Assembly (NCBI RefSeq): GCF_001423245.1
Contig: NZ_LMOH01000012.1
Span: 64,518-128,517, forward strand
Direction of reading: 5' to 3'
Source: Aureimonas sp. Leaf324
GTDB taxonomy: Bacteria; Pseudomonadota; Alphaproteobacteria; Rhizobiales; Rhizobiaceae
DNA length: 64,000 bases
Shown in pieces: positions 7,846 to 16,390 of the stretch. Positions within the stretch are counted from its first letter, which is position 1. Each line of letters begins with the position of its first letter. Below the pieces are notes generated by a model. It did not search any database. It was not told the DNA's origin and saw nothing but the letters and a program-made list of their open reading frames with translations. The position numbers were made by a program, and so were the translations under genes.

Positions 7846-8685
7846 TCAGAACTGCGGGAGGGTCACGGTGAAGAACAGGGACTCCTCGTTCGCCTTGATG
7901 TCCACGGGCGCATCGCTCGGAAGCAGCTCGATGGCGGTCTTCTCGCCGTATGTCCTGCCGTCTACCGTGATGCTGCCCTTGCTCATGAAGAGCACTTCGA
8001 TCTGGGACCGGGTACCGGTGTTGTAGGTCGCGCCCGCGTCGATCTTGAGGAAGCCGATCCGGGTGTTGCGTTCCGTGAAGACGCCGAGAACCTTCGAGGA
8101 GACGCCCTCGGTTCCGGTGCCGACCCAGGCGTAGGCCTCCGGATCCATCATCATGATGTCGTCGTAGCGGGGCGGATGGAAGACGAGTTTCTTGCCGGTC
8201 GCTTCCTCGAAGCAGGCCGCCGAGCCGTCCATGTTGTGCTTCTGGCCCTTCTCGTCGAACCAGGTGAAGATGCCGTTCTTGAACTCGCCCTTGGCCTTCA
8301 GCGCCTCGTTCGCAGCTTCGCGCTTGGGTGTGGACAGGAAGCCGTCGCCGCTCGCGCCGCCGAACTGGATGACCATCATCTCGAGGCCTTCCGGCCGGTC
8401 CTGCGGGCCGTAGTGCACGCTCTCCGGGAAGTAGGCCACGGAGCCCTCGCCCATGATCTTGTGGGGCGACGCCGGATACTTGCCCTTCAGCACGTAACGG
8501 ATCTGGTCGAAGTTGTGCCGATGCCGGGGCGTGCCCCACCCGCCGGACCCCGTCAGACCCACGTTCAGGAGGTAGTTGTTCGGGGAGTCGTCGTCGCCCT
8601 GCAGGAGGAACTTCTGGTCCAGCTTGCCGTCGCGCATGGATCCAACCTGACCGCCCTCGGCAGTCGATGCTTCAGAAATACGCAT
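7846..8685 (-). CDS. Two-cupin (bicupin-like) protein of unknown reaction
   Basis: A 279-residue protein. An N-terminal cupin shows GTPRHRHNFDQIRYVLKGKY near residue 50 (His/His/Gln set) and SVAYFPESVHYGPQ near 82. The second half, from about 185, has KIDAGATYNTGTRSQIEVLFMSKG and ends in a beta-rich stretch, consistent with a second, degenerate cupin lacking the His pair. No signal peptide is visible. It is divergent from an HpcH/HpaI aldolase and shares with it an 18-bp operator at 8778. By context it may be an isomerase or oxygenase of a sugar or aromatic acid, but this cannot be decided from sequence. Confidence 0.7.
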   Translation of the reverse strand: MRISEASTAEGGQVGSMRDGKLDQKFLLQGDDDSPNNYLLNVGLTGSGGWGTPRHRHNFDQIRYVLKGKYPASPHKIMGEGSVAYFPESVHYGPQDRPEGLEMMVIQFGGASGDGFLSTPKREAANEALKAKGEFKNGIFTWFDEKGQKHNMDGSAACFEEATGKKLVFHPPRYDDIMMMDPEAYAWVGTGTEGVSSKVLGVFTERNTRIGFLKIDAGATYNTGTRSQIEVLFMSKGSITVDGRTYGEKTAIELLPSDAPVDIKANEESLFFTVTLPQF

Positions 8686-8777
8686 ATCCGGTCCTCATAT
8701 GACGTCGGAGCAAATGATTTGGCAGGACCGACTATAGATCAGGGCCTCCGCGCATTCCTATAGGCGTAGCAGCGGGG

Positions 8778-8795
8778 CTATAACCCTCCTTTATA
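8778..8795. promoter_or_regulatory. Shared 18-bp LysR-type operator, copy A (cupin/aldolase)
   Basis: CTATAACCCTCCTTTATA matches the repeated pattern CTATM-N8-TTATM and contains the LysR T-N11-A core. It sits in the divergent region 92 bp from the cupin start and 122 bp from the aldolase start. Partial ACTATAGATC (8731) and CCTATAGGC (8758) elements nearby may be secondary half-sites. Confidence 0.7.
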
Positions 8796-8917
8796 CGGAA
8801 TGTCGTCCGCACTTCCGTACCGCTTGCTAAGCTTGGGACCGAGTAGCATTCAATTGCGCCAAGTTCGCCATACCCGGCGACAACATGGCCGGAACGGCCG
8901 CGAGGGGCCCGTTTATT

Positions 8918-9706
8918 ATGTCGATGATCGAGATTCCGCTAAAGAACGCCATGAAGGCCAAGATGGACGCGGGCGAACTCGCCGTCGGCATGATCGTGCG
9001 TCTCATGCGGAACGTCGAGATCGCGGCGATCGCGAAGAGCGCCGGCTTCGACAGCCTGTACGTCGATCTGGAACATTGCAGCTTCTCGCTCGAGACGGTC
9101 AGCCAGATCAGTCTCACCGCAGCCGCCCTCGGAGTGACCCCGCTCGTGCGCGTCGCGGGCATCGATACCGCCGAGATCGGTCGTGTGCTCGAGTCCGGCG
9201 CACAGGGCGTCATCATTCCTCACATGGAGACCAAGGCGGACGCCGAGCTGGTCGTGGAGGCGGCGAAGTTCCCTCCTCGCGGCCGTCGCTCCCTCCTCGG
9301 CATCAACCCCCACACCCTGTTCAAGGGCGGTCCTGCCGCCGAGGTCATGGAGAAGATGGACGCCGCGACCCTCGTGGTCGGCATGATCGAGTCGGTCGAT
9401 GCCATCGAGAAGGCGGACGAGATCGCATCCGTCGACGGGCTCGACATGCTCCACGTCGGTACCAACGATCTCTGCAACTCGCTGGGAGTTCCCGGCCAGC
9501 TCGATCACCCCGACGTGCGCGACGCGTACGCCCACATAGCATCCGTCTGCCGGGCACGTGGCAAGCACCTCGGCATCGGCGGCCTAAATTCGAGGCCCGA
9601 CATCGCTCGAGAGATCATCGGGCTGGGCGCCCGTTACGTCTCGGCAGGCAGCGACACGGGTTTCCTGATGAATGCGGCGACCTCCGCCGCCCGCGCATTT
9701 GCCTGA
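8918..9706 (+). CDS. HpcH/HpaI-family class II aldolase
   Basis: A 262-residue protein from ATG 8918; an in-frame ATG at 8885 would add eleven uncharacteristic residues. Features of the pyruvate-dependent class II aldolase/citrate lyase fold are VDLEHCSFS (catalytic His region), GVIIPHMETKADAE, GMIESVDAIEKADEI (metal Glu) and MLHVGTNDLCNSLG (metal Asp). Such enzymes cleave 2-keto-3-deoxy or 4-hydroxy-2-keto acids to pyruvate and an aldehyde. It is followed by an SDR and an aldehyde dehydrogenase, so the aldehyde product may be oxidised by the latter (inference). Its promoter carries the shared 18-bp operator. Confidence 0.88.
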   Translation: MSMIEIPLKNAMKAKMDAGELAVGMIVRLMRNVEIAAIAKSAGFDSLYVDLEHCSFSLETVSQISLTAAALGVTPLVRVAGIDTAEIGRVLESGAQGVIIPHMETKADAELVVEAAKFPPRGRRSLLGINPHTLFKGGPAAEVMEKMDAATLVVGMIESVDAIEKADEIASVDGLDMLHVGTNDLCNSLGVPGQLDHPDVRDAYAHIASVCRARGKHLGIGGLNSRPDIAREIIGLGARYVSAGSDTGFLMNAATSAARAFA

Positions 9707-9800
9707 TCGCCCGCCTGCGGTCCCTCGCCTCGGGTCGTCCCGAGGATCGCGGCTGCAGGTCGTCCTCCCGAAGCTTCGTCACATCGACCGGAGAAACGCC

Positions 9801-10625
9801 GTGAACTTCGCCGCCACACAGACCAAGCAGAACGCCGATCTCTCGGCGGATGCCCGCAACTTCGGGGTCCAGGACCGCGTGGTTCTCGTCACCGGCTCGG
9901 GCCAGGGCATCGGGCGCGAACTCGCCCGCCAGTTCGCCGCCGCCGGGGCGAAACTCGTCGTTGCCGATCTGAACCTCGACAAGGCCGGCGCGGTCGCGGA
10001 CGAGATCGGTACCGCGGGGGGCGAGGCGCTATCTCTATCCGTCGACGTATCGAGCCGCGAAGCCGTCGAGAAGATGGTCGCGTCCACGATCGAGCGCTAC
10101 GGCCGTATCGACGTCCTGATCAACAACGCCTCGATCTTCTCTGCCCTGATCAAGCGTCCGTTCGACGAAATCCCGACGGAAGAGTGGCAGAGCGTCATGA
10201 ACATCAACGTCAACGGCGTATTCTACTGCGCCAGTGCCGTAGCCAAGCCGATGAAGGAGCGCGGCTTCGGACGCATCATCAACATCTCCTCCGCCTCCGT
10301 GCATCGAGGCACGAAGAACTACCTGCACTACGTGACCTCCAAGTCGGCGTTGATCGGCATGACCAACTCGATGGCGCGTGAACTTGGGCCCCACGGCGTC
10401 ACGGTGAACTGCATCAGGCCCGGCACCGTCGCGACGGAGGTTCCAGCCCGCGTCGCGAGCCTGACGCCGGAGGTCCTTCAGCGCAACATCGACCTGCAGT
10501 GCATCCCGCGCACGCTGGTTCCATCCGACCTCGTCGGGCTCTCGATGTTCCTGAGCACGCCGGCGTCCGGCTTCATCACCGGTCAGACGATCGCCTGCGA
10601 CGGCGGCTACACGCACAGCTTCTGA
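9801..10625 (+). CDS. SDR family NAD(P)-dependent oxidoreductase
   Basis: A 274-residue SDR starting at GTG 9801, with GGAG seven bases ahead; the frame is open back to 9672 without SDR features. It shows TGSGQGIG, NNAS in place of NNAG, and Ser in NISSAS with YVTSK as the catalytic Tyr/Lys. It ends in ITGQTIACDGGYTHSF. It is the second gene of the aldolase-SDR-aldehyde dehydrogenase operon, 94 bp after the aldolase and 21 bp before the dehydrogenase. It probably oxidises a sugar-acid or hydroxy-acid intermediate; the substrate is not identifiable. Confidence 0.9.
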   Translation: MNFAATQTKQNADLSADARNFGVQDRVVLVTGSGQGIGRELARQFAAAGAKLVVADLNLDKAGAVADEIGTAGGEALSLSVDVSSREAVEKMVASTIERYGRIDVLINNASIFSALIKRPFDEIPTEEWQSVMNINVNGVFYCASAVAKPMKERGFGRIINISSASVHRGTKNYLHYVTSKSALIGMTNSMARELGPHGVTVNCIRPGTVATEVPARVASLTPEVLQRNIDLQCIPRTLVPSDLVGLSMFLSTPASGFITGQTIACDGGYTHSF

Positions 10626-10646
10626 GCCTACGACAGGACGGATCCC

Positions 10647-12101
10647 ATGATCTCCTACGAGAACCACTTCATCGACGGACAGTGGGTGAAACCGTCGAAC
10701 GCTCACCTGAAGCCATCCATCGATCCGTACACCGAGACGCCGTTCGCGATGGTCACATCCGGGGGAACGGCCGACGACGTCGATCGGGCCGTCATGGCGG
10801 CGCGGCGTGCCTTCGCATCGTTCTCGCGAACCAGCCTCGACGAACGGATCGCTCTTCTCGACCGCATCGCGGCAGCCTACGAGGAACGGGTCGACGAGAT
10901 CTCGCTGCTGATGGCCCGAGAGGTCGGCATTCCGGTCAGTGCACGCGCACAGGCGACGGGTCCCGTGGGCCATATCAGGGTGGCCAGGGATCTTCTCCGG
11001 AGCTACAGCTTCGACAAGCAGCTCGACGGCACGATCGTCCGCCGGGAGCCGATCGGCGTATGTGCCCTGATCTCCCCCTGGAACTGGCCGATGCAGACGC
11101 CGGTGATCAAGGCGATCTACGGTATCGCCGCAGGCTGCACCGTCGTCCTCAAGCCGTCGGACGCCTCGCCGATCACCGCGATCGTCATGGCCGAGATCTT
11201 CGAGAAGGCCGGCGTACCGCAGGGCGTCTTCAACCTCGTCCTGGGCAAGGGACGCGAGGTCGGAGCGGCACTCTCGATCCACCCCGAGGTGGACATGATC
11301 TCCTTCACCGGCTCGACCGGAGCCGGTGCGAAGGTCGGAGAGGCTGCTGCCCGGACCGTCAAGCGCGTCTCGCTGGAACTCGGCGGCAAGTCGGCGAACA
11401 TCGTCCTGAAGGATGCCGACATCGAGAAGGCAGCCCGGTGGAACGTCCAGCGGTGCTTCTTCAATGCCGGACAGTCGTGCCACGCCCCGAGCCGGATGCT
11501 CGTGCACAAGGACCAGATGGATCAGGCGGTTTCATTCCTCGTCGACGAGGCTTCTCGATACCGCCTCGGAGATCCGAAGGAGGCCGAGACGACGATGGGG
11601 CCGGTCGTCAATCAGGCGCAGTTCGACAGGATCCAGCGATACATCCAGGTCGGCATCGACGAAGGAGCGACGCTCGCCTGCGGAGGTCCCGGCAAGCCCG
11701 ACGGACGGAACCAGGGATACTTCGTCAGGCCGACCGTGTTCGGCAACGTCGCCCCGGAAGCGACGATCGCCAGGGAGGAGATCTTCGGTCCGGTGCTGGC
11801 CGTAACCCCCTACTCGACGGAGGCGGAGGCGTTGGACATCGCGAACGACAGCCCCTACGGCCTCGGAGGCTACGTGTTCGGAGGGGACCGTCGACGGTCC
11901 TTCGAGTTCGCAGCCGGTCTACGCGCCGGTCGGATCTGCTTCAACGGGGCCGCGACGAACTCGGTCACGCCGATGGGTGGCTACAAGCAATCCGGGATCG
12001 GTCGGTCGATGGGAGCCGTCGGGCTCGAGGAGTATCTCGAGATCAAGTCGATCTACGGCTTCGAGGATGAAGCCGGCCGCCTTCCGGAATTTGCTGCCTG
12101 A
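10647..12101 (+). CDS. Aldehyde dehydrogenase (NAD(P)+)
   Basis: A 484-residue ALDH-superfamily enzyme. The landmarks are SPWNWPMQTP, VVLKPSDASP (cofactor Lys), SFTGSTGAG, ELGGKSANIV (general-base Glu) and NAGQSCHAPSR (catalytic Cys), with REEIFGPVLAV near the C-terminus. It is third in an operon behind the aldolase and an SDR, so it is a good candidate to oxidise the aldolase's aldehyde product to an acid (inference). A strong hairpin follows 24 bp after the stop. Confidence 0.92.
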   Translation: MISYENHFIDGQWVKPSNAHLKPSIDPYTETPFAMVTSGGTADDVDRAVMAARRAFASFSRTSLDERIALLDRIAAAYEERVDEISLLMAREVGIPVSARAQATGPVGHIRVARDLLRSYSFDKQLDGTIVRREPIGVCALISPWNWPMQTPVIKAIYGIAAGCTVVLKPSDASPITAIVMAEIFEKAGVPQGVFNLVLGKGREVGAALSIHPEVDMISFTGSTGAGAKVGEAAARTVKRVSLELGGKSANIVLKDADIEKAARWNVQRCFFNAGQSCHAPSRMLVHKDQMDQAVSFLVDEASRYRLGDPKEAETTMGPVVNQAQFDRIQRYIQVGIDEGATLACGGPGKPDGRNQGYFVRPTVFGNVAPEATIAREEIFGPVLAVTPYSTEAEALDIANDSPYGLGGYVFGGDRRRSFEFAAGLRAGRICFNGAATNSVTPMGGYKQSGIGRSMGAVGLEEYLEIKSIYGFEDEAGRLPEFAA

Positions 12102-12125
12102 CACGGCCGCCAGCGAACTGACTGC

Positions 12126-12165
12126 GCCGGGCGCTCACGACGGATCGTGGGCGCCCGGCTTCGTT
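12126..12165 (+). terminator. Rho-independent-type terminator after the aldolase operon
   Basis: GCCGGGCGC-T-CACGA (12126-12140) pairs with TCGTG-G-GCGCCCGGC (12145-12159) around a CGGA tetraloop, a 15-bp stem with one T-G wobble, followed by TTCGTT. It is placed 24 bp after the aldehyde dehydrogenase stop. The rest of 12166-12327 holds no recognisable feature. Confidence 0.8.
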
Positions 12166-12327
12166 GATCGGTCGGAACCTTATCTGGCCCACCGCACGGG
12201 ACGCCTGCATTGTCGCCAATCAAACCGCATGACCGCCGTTATTAGGCCGCGCACCAGCGGTCCCCTCGCCCCTGTATGGGTAGGTGGGTGACCGCGACGA
12301 GGAGCCGCGATCGTTTGGAGCGTACCG

Positions 12328-13821
12328 TCAACGCTGGACGTAGACGCTCTTCGTGTAGAGGTAGTTGTCGAGGTGTGCGAGACTACCCTTCGCTCCGTAA
12401 CCGCTCATCTTGGCACCATTGAAGCCGACGAGCGGATCGATCAGGCCGTAGCAGTTCACCCACATGACACCGGCGTGGATGCGATCGACGACGGTCAGGG
12501 CCGTAGAGACGTCCCGCGACCAGACGGCGCCAGCCAGACCATACTCGGTCTGATTTCCGATGCGGATGGCGTCCTCGACGTCATCGAAGGGAATGATCGA
12601 TACGACAGGGCCGAAGATTTCCTCACGAGCGATCCTCATGTCCATGTCGACGCCGGCGAAGACGGTCGGTTGGACGAAGTACCCGTCGGCATACTGACCG
12701 GTCAGGGCATTTCCTCCGGTGACGAGTCTCGCTCCCTCCGCTCGGCCGGCGTCGACGTACGACAGGACCGTATCCCGTTGCTTCGTCGAGATCACCGGCC
12801 CGAGCTGGGCGCTCGGATCCATCGCCGGCCCCACACGGAGCGTCTCGACGAATGCCGAAAACCGCGAGGTGAACTCGTCCGCGATCCTTCGTTGCACCAG
12901 AAGGCGCGTACCGGCGAAGCAGACCTGCCCGGAGTTTCCGAACACGCCCAAGGCCGCACCGGGCACAGCCTTGTCCAGGTCCGCGTCGGCGAAGACGATG
13001 TCGGGCGACTTGCCTCCGAGTTCGAGCTGCAGACGCTTGATGTTGACCTTCGAGGCATCGATGATCCGTCGTCCGGTCTCGGTCGATCCCGTGAAGGCGA
13101 TCCGGTCGACGTCCGGGTGACGCGCCAGGGCGTCTCCGGCCGTAGAGCCATGCCCCGTGACGACGTTGACGACGCCCTTCGGAAGCCCGATCCCATGAAG
13201 CAGCTCGACGAGATACAGGATGCTGAGCGACGCCTCGGCCGCCGGCTTCAGGACGGTCGTGCATCCGGTCGCCATGACTGCCCCGACGATCCACCAGATG
13301 GCGGTCAGGGATCCGTTCCACGGAACGATGCCGGCGACGACGCCCGCTGGAGCCCGGATCGTCATCGTCGTGACGTCGCCGGGCAGGCCGTTCTGGATGG
13401 TCTCGCCGCGGATGTTAAGCGCCATCGACGCGAAGAACTGAACCATGCGGAGGGCAGCGGCCTTCGAGCCACGCGTGCGAGAGATCGGCGCCCCCATGTC
13501 GAGAGTCTCGATCGATGCGATGTCGTCGAAGTTCTCGTTCAGTAGCTGATACGCCCTGAACAGAAGCGCCTGCCGGTCGTACGGCGTCCAGTGCCTCCAC
13601 TCCCCCTCGAAGGCGGCTCGCGCAGCGCGCACGGCCTTCTCGACGTCGTCGGCCTCGCCGGCGGCCAGATGTCCGAGAACGACACCCGACGATGGATCGA
13701 ACGTCTCGATGGTCCCACCTCCGACGGCCTCCACCAGACCACCGTCGATGATGAGTCGATGGGAACCACGATCGAGGAAGCGTCTTGCAGCGTCGCCGAT
13801 CTCGAACGTCTGGGAAGTCAT
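12328..13821 (-). CDS. Aldehyde dehydrogenase (NAD(P)+)
   Basis: A 497-residue ALDH from ATG 13821, preceded by GAGGA nine bases ahead; the frame runs open to 14061 but overlaps the alcohol dehydrogenase there, so the longer form is rejected. Landmarks: VPWNGSL, TVLKPAAEAS (cofactor Lys), AFTGSTETGR, ELGGKSPDIV (Glu), NSGQVCFAGTR (catalytic Cys) and REEIFGPVVSI. It lies 124 bp behind a zinc alcohol dehydrogenase on the same strand. The pair would take an alcohol to an acid through an aldehyde. A LysR gene diverges upstream of the pair and probably controls it (inference). Confidence 0.92.
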   Translation of the reverse strand: MTSQTFEIGDAARRFLDRGSHRLIIDGGLVEAVGGGTIETFDPSSGVVLGHLAAGEADDVEKAVRAARAAFEGEWRHWTPYDRQALLFRAYQLLNENFDDIASIETLDMGAPISRTRGSKAAALRMVQFFASMALNIRGETIQNGLPGDVTTMTIRAPAGVVAGIVPWNGSLTAIWWIVGAVMATGCTTVLKPAAEASLSILYLVELLHGIGLPKGVVNVVTGHGSTAGDALARHPDVDRIAFTGSTETGRRIIDASKVNIKRLQLELGGKSPDIVFADADLDKAVPGAALGVFGNSGQVCFAGTRLLVQRRIADEFTSRFSAFVETLRVGPAMDPSAQLGPVISTKQRDTVLSYVDAGRAEGARLVTGGNALTGQYADGYFVQPTVFAGVDMDMRIAREEIFGPVVSIIPFDDVEDAIRIGNQTEYGLAGAVWSRDVSTALTVVDRIHAGVMWVNCYGLIDPLVGFNGAKMSGYGAKGSLAHLDNYLYTKSVYVQR

Positions 13822-13945
13822 TTCGCGTTCCTCGAAGTCGATGTCGTTGAGGGTTGGAGCCGGCGGGCCGTCGCTTCGGGGACCCCCTGGAGCAAGCGCT
13901 TTGAAGCCAGGTCTGCCGGATCGGCCATGGTCTCCGGAAGCCCGG

Positions 13946-14974
13946 TCAGTCGAAGACGAAGACGCCCTTGCCGATCTTCTTCTGATCGAAAAGACCGTAA
14001 GCTTCCTCCGCCTGCTCCAGCCGGAACTCGTGGGTGAAGAGTTCGTCCACCGGGAGGCCACGTTCCATTACGAAGTCCGAGCAATCCGACTGCAGGTTCT
14101 TCGAGAACGTGAGGGATCCGAGGACCGACCGGTTCTGCAGGATGATGTCGTTGCTGTGGAACTCCACGTTCCCTGTCACGCCGATCATGACGGTGGTGCC
14201 CCAGGTCCTGGTGCATCGGATCGCCTGGCGCCGCGCCTCGACGTTCGCGCTGCATTCGACCGCCTTGTCCGCCCCGCTCCCGCCACGGGTGACGTCCCGG
14301 ATCGCCTGAACAGGCTCGACTTCCAGCGGGTTGATGACGATGTCGGCCCCGAACCTCCGCGCCATGGCGAGGCGCTCCGCCCCGACATCCAGTGCGATCA
14401 CCCTCGCCCCCATCGCCTTCGCGAACATCGTGACGCTCAGACCGACCGGTCCCTGCCCGAAGACGGCGACGGTATCGTCTCCCGAGAGGTCGATGCGTTT
14501 GAGGGCGGCATAGGCGGTACCGCTTCCGCAGGCGACCGCCGCACCGGCTTTGAACGTCATGTCGTCGTGCAGCCTGATCAGCGTATGCGCCGGTACCTTC
14601 ATGAATTCCGCGTGCGCCCCGTGACCGTTCAGCCCTCCGTAGACGACACGATCGGTCTCGCAGAGCTGTGTCCACCCCGAGCGACAGTGACTGCAGGTCC
14701 TGCATCCGTCGTAGTGGTGGACCATCACCCGATCGCCGACTCGGGCTTCGGCAGGGCGCACGGCCGATCCGACGAGTTCGACGACGCCACAGGGTTCATG
14801 CCCCTCGATGACGATCTGATCCTCGCGTCGACGGGGCTCGTGCAGGTGATGGAGATCGCTCCCGCACATTCCGGAAGCCTTCATGCGGATCACCACCTCG
14901 TCCGGTCCCGGCACCGGATCGGGGAACTCCCGCAGCTCGAGTTTCCCCTCCCCGAGAAATACGACGGCCTTCAT
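13946..14974 (-). CDS. Zinc-dependent alcohol dehydrogenase (MDR family)
   Basis: A 342-residue medium-chain dehydrogenase starting at ATG 14974 with GGGAGAAG in front. It has catalytic zinc ligands in SGMCGSDLHHL and IEGHEPCG, the structural-zinc Cys series in GCRTCSHCRSGWTQLC, and the Rossmann motif GQGPVG. It is NAD(P)-dependent and cytoplasmic. It heads the operon with the aldehyde dehydrogenase at 12328 and diverges from a LysR gene across 334 bp. A close relative is at 53698-54729 with matching MCGSDLH and VMVHHYHGC stretches, so the two may act on similar substrates. The exact alcohol is unknown. Confidence 0.92.
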   Translation of the reverse strand: MKAVVFLGEGKLELREFPDPVPGPDEVVIRMKASGMCGSDLHHLHEPRRREDQIVIEGHEPCGVVELVGSAVRPAEARVGDRVMVHHYDGCRTCSHCRSGWTQLCETDRVVYGGLNGHGAHAEFMKVPAHTLIRLHDDMTFKAGAAVACGSGTAYAALKRIDLSGDDTVAVFGQGPVGLSVTMFAKAMGARVIALDVGAERLAMARRFGADIVINPLEVEPVQAIRDVTRGGSGADKAVECSANVEARRQAIRCTRTWGTTVMIGVTGNVEFHSNDIILQNRSVLGSLTFSKNLQSDCSDFVMERGLPVDELFTHEFRLEQAEEAYGLFDQKKIGKGVFVFD

Positions 14975-15207
14975 GATCTTCTCCCATTCGCGGACATCGG
15001 GTCGGAATTGGCGGATCCATGAGCGCGCCAAGGGCTCCGCAGGCGGGACCGCCTCCGAATGCGCCGAATGGCTGCAGAGATCACGGATGGGCCGCCCTCG
15101 CGGCGGGACGCCTCTTCCTGGTTCGGAAGCGTCCTGTTCACCCAACTCAGGAGTAGGTGATTTCCGGCCCCGACGGAACGGGAGCTTCACGGCCCGCCGT
15201 GGAGGCG

Positions 15208-15221
15208 ATAAGTTTCCTTAT
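15208..15221. promoter_or_regulatory. Candidate LysR operator between alcohol dehydrogenase and LysR genes
   Basis: ATAAGTTTCCTTAT is an inverted repeat (ATAAG/CTTAT, 4-bp spacer) in the 334-bp divergent region 14975-15308, 88 bp before the LysR start. It resembles the ATAA...TTAT core of the repeated 18-bp site but is one base shorter, as might suit the paralogous LysR at 15309. No other structure was seen in the gap. Confidence 0.45.
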
Positions 15222-15308
15222 GGTCGCCGCGCATCTTCACCGCATGTCTGCTCGGCCGTTCTGACGCTGGATCGGCCGGCAGGATCTCACGACTGGAAAG
15301 GATGCCGC

Positions 15309-16322
15309 ATGGGCGACGATGCGCTCGCGGAAGAGGCTGCCGGACCTCGCAGGCCCGTGGACGCCCGAAAGGTCACCTACTTCGCTCAGATCGTGCTCGA
15401 AGGGAGCCTGAGCAGGGCTGCGAAGGTTCTCGGGCTCTCCCAACCGGCCCTCTCCATGTCGATGGATAGTCTGGAGAGGGAACTCGGGACGAAGCTTCTC
15501 CGACGTGGTGCCCATGGCGTCGAGCCCACCGAGCAGGGAGAGATCCTCTTCCGGCATGCCCGGAACGTGCTCGAGACGTTACGGACGGCCGAGGACGAGC
15601 TTAAGGGGTCACCTGGGAACAGCCATGGTGTCCTGAGATTCGGGTGCCTCCCGACACTGGCAGGCAGCATCGTGCCAAGGGCGATCCGCCAGTGGCGCGG
15701 CGAGCATCCGCATCTGGAGCTACAGGTTACGGAGCGACCTCAGAACGAGCTTCTGTGGGGTCTTCTGCGCCACGACCACGATTTTTCGATCGGCGTGGTC
15801 GACCCGGCCAACCATGCCTACGGCCTCAGACAACGCGTCCTGTTCCGTGAGCAACTGCACGTCGTGGCAGGCTCCTCGCATCCCCTCGCCGCGCAGGCCG
15901 TCGTGACCCTCGACGACATCATCGAGCATCACTGGGTCACGCCGACGACCGGTTGGCGAAATACGGCCTTGGAAAGAATCCTGGAGCCGGCAGGGCTCAC
16001 GCTCCGGCACAAGGTGACCGTCTGCAGCTCGATGTCCCTCCTCAAGTCGCTCATCACCGACAGCCCCCATCTGGCGCTCCTGCCCGCCCACGCGGTGCAG
16101 GAGGAACTCGCTGATGCGAGGGTCGTCCTGCTGCCATTCCATCAGGTCGAACTGGAGCGAAGCATCGCGGTGTTCCTGAGGGACGGAAGCGAGTTGTCGC
16201 CGCCTGGACAGGCGCTTGTCAGATGGATCCAGCAGCAAGGACGTCGACGCTTCTCTGGCGAGAGCGATGCGGACATCCCGATGCATGCTCCGGCTCGGGC
16301 AGACACCAGGGACGTTCGTTAG
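15309..16322 (+). CDS. LysR family transcriptional regulator
   Basis: A 337-residue regulator from ATG 15309 with GGAAAGGA ahead. The helix-turn-helix spans about residues 20-80 (VTYFAQIVLEGSLSRAAKVL, then LSQPALSMSMDSLERELG), followed by a substrate-binding domain starting near GVLRFGCLPT. It closely parallels the LysR at 25840-26739 in the DNA-binding part, with the same QPALSxSMDxLERELG run, so the two are paralogues. The C-terminus carries an extra roughly 25-residue Arg/Asp-rich tail. It diverges from the alcohol/aldehyde dehydrogenase operon, its likely target, and converges on the TctA gene downstream. Confidence 0.92.
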   Translation: MGDDALAEEAAGPRRPVDARKVTYFAQIVLEGSLSRAAKVLGLSQPALSMSMDSLERELGTKLLRRGAHGVEPTEQGEILFRHARNVLETLRTAEDELKGSPGNSHGVLRFGCLPTLAGSIVPRAIRQWRGEHPHLELQVTERPQNELLWGLLRHDHDFSIGVVDPANHAYGLRQRVLFREQLHVVAGSSHPLAAQAVVTLDDIIEHHWVTPTTGWRNTALERILEPAGLTLRHKVTVCSSMSLLKSLITDSPHLALLPAHAVQEELADARVVLLPFHQVELERSIAVFLRDGSELSPPGQALVRWIQQQGRRRFSGESDADIPMHAPARADTRDVR

Positions 16323-16390
16323 TCGCCTTCGGTCTGCCGGAGCGTTCCCGTCGTGAGGGATGTGGGAAAGGGGTCGACGGCGATCTTCCC

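Noticed and set aside
1-8830. The 13-bp string CCGTACCGCTTGC near position 1 and again near 8815.
   Set aside because: A single short match in GC-rich DNA, one copy inside a coding region and the other near a promoter, with no further similarity around it. Not an att site or repeat.
15208-15221. ATAAGTTTCCTTAT counted as a sixth full copy of the 18-bp operator.
   Set aside because: The core spacing is one base shorter and the CTATM/TTATM ends are absent. Listed separately as a candidate site for the neighbouring LysR.
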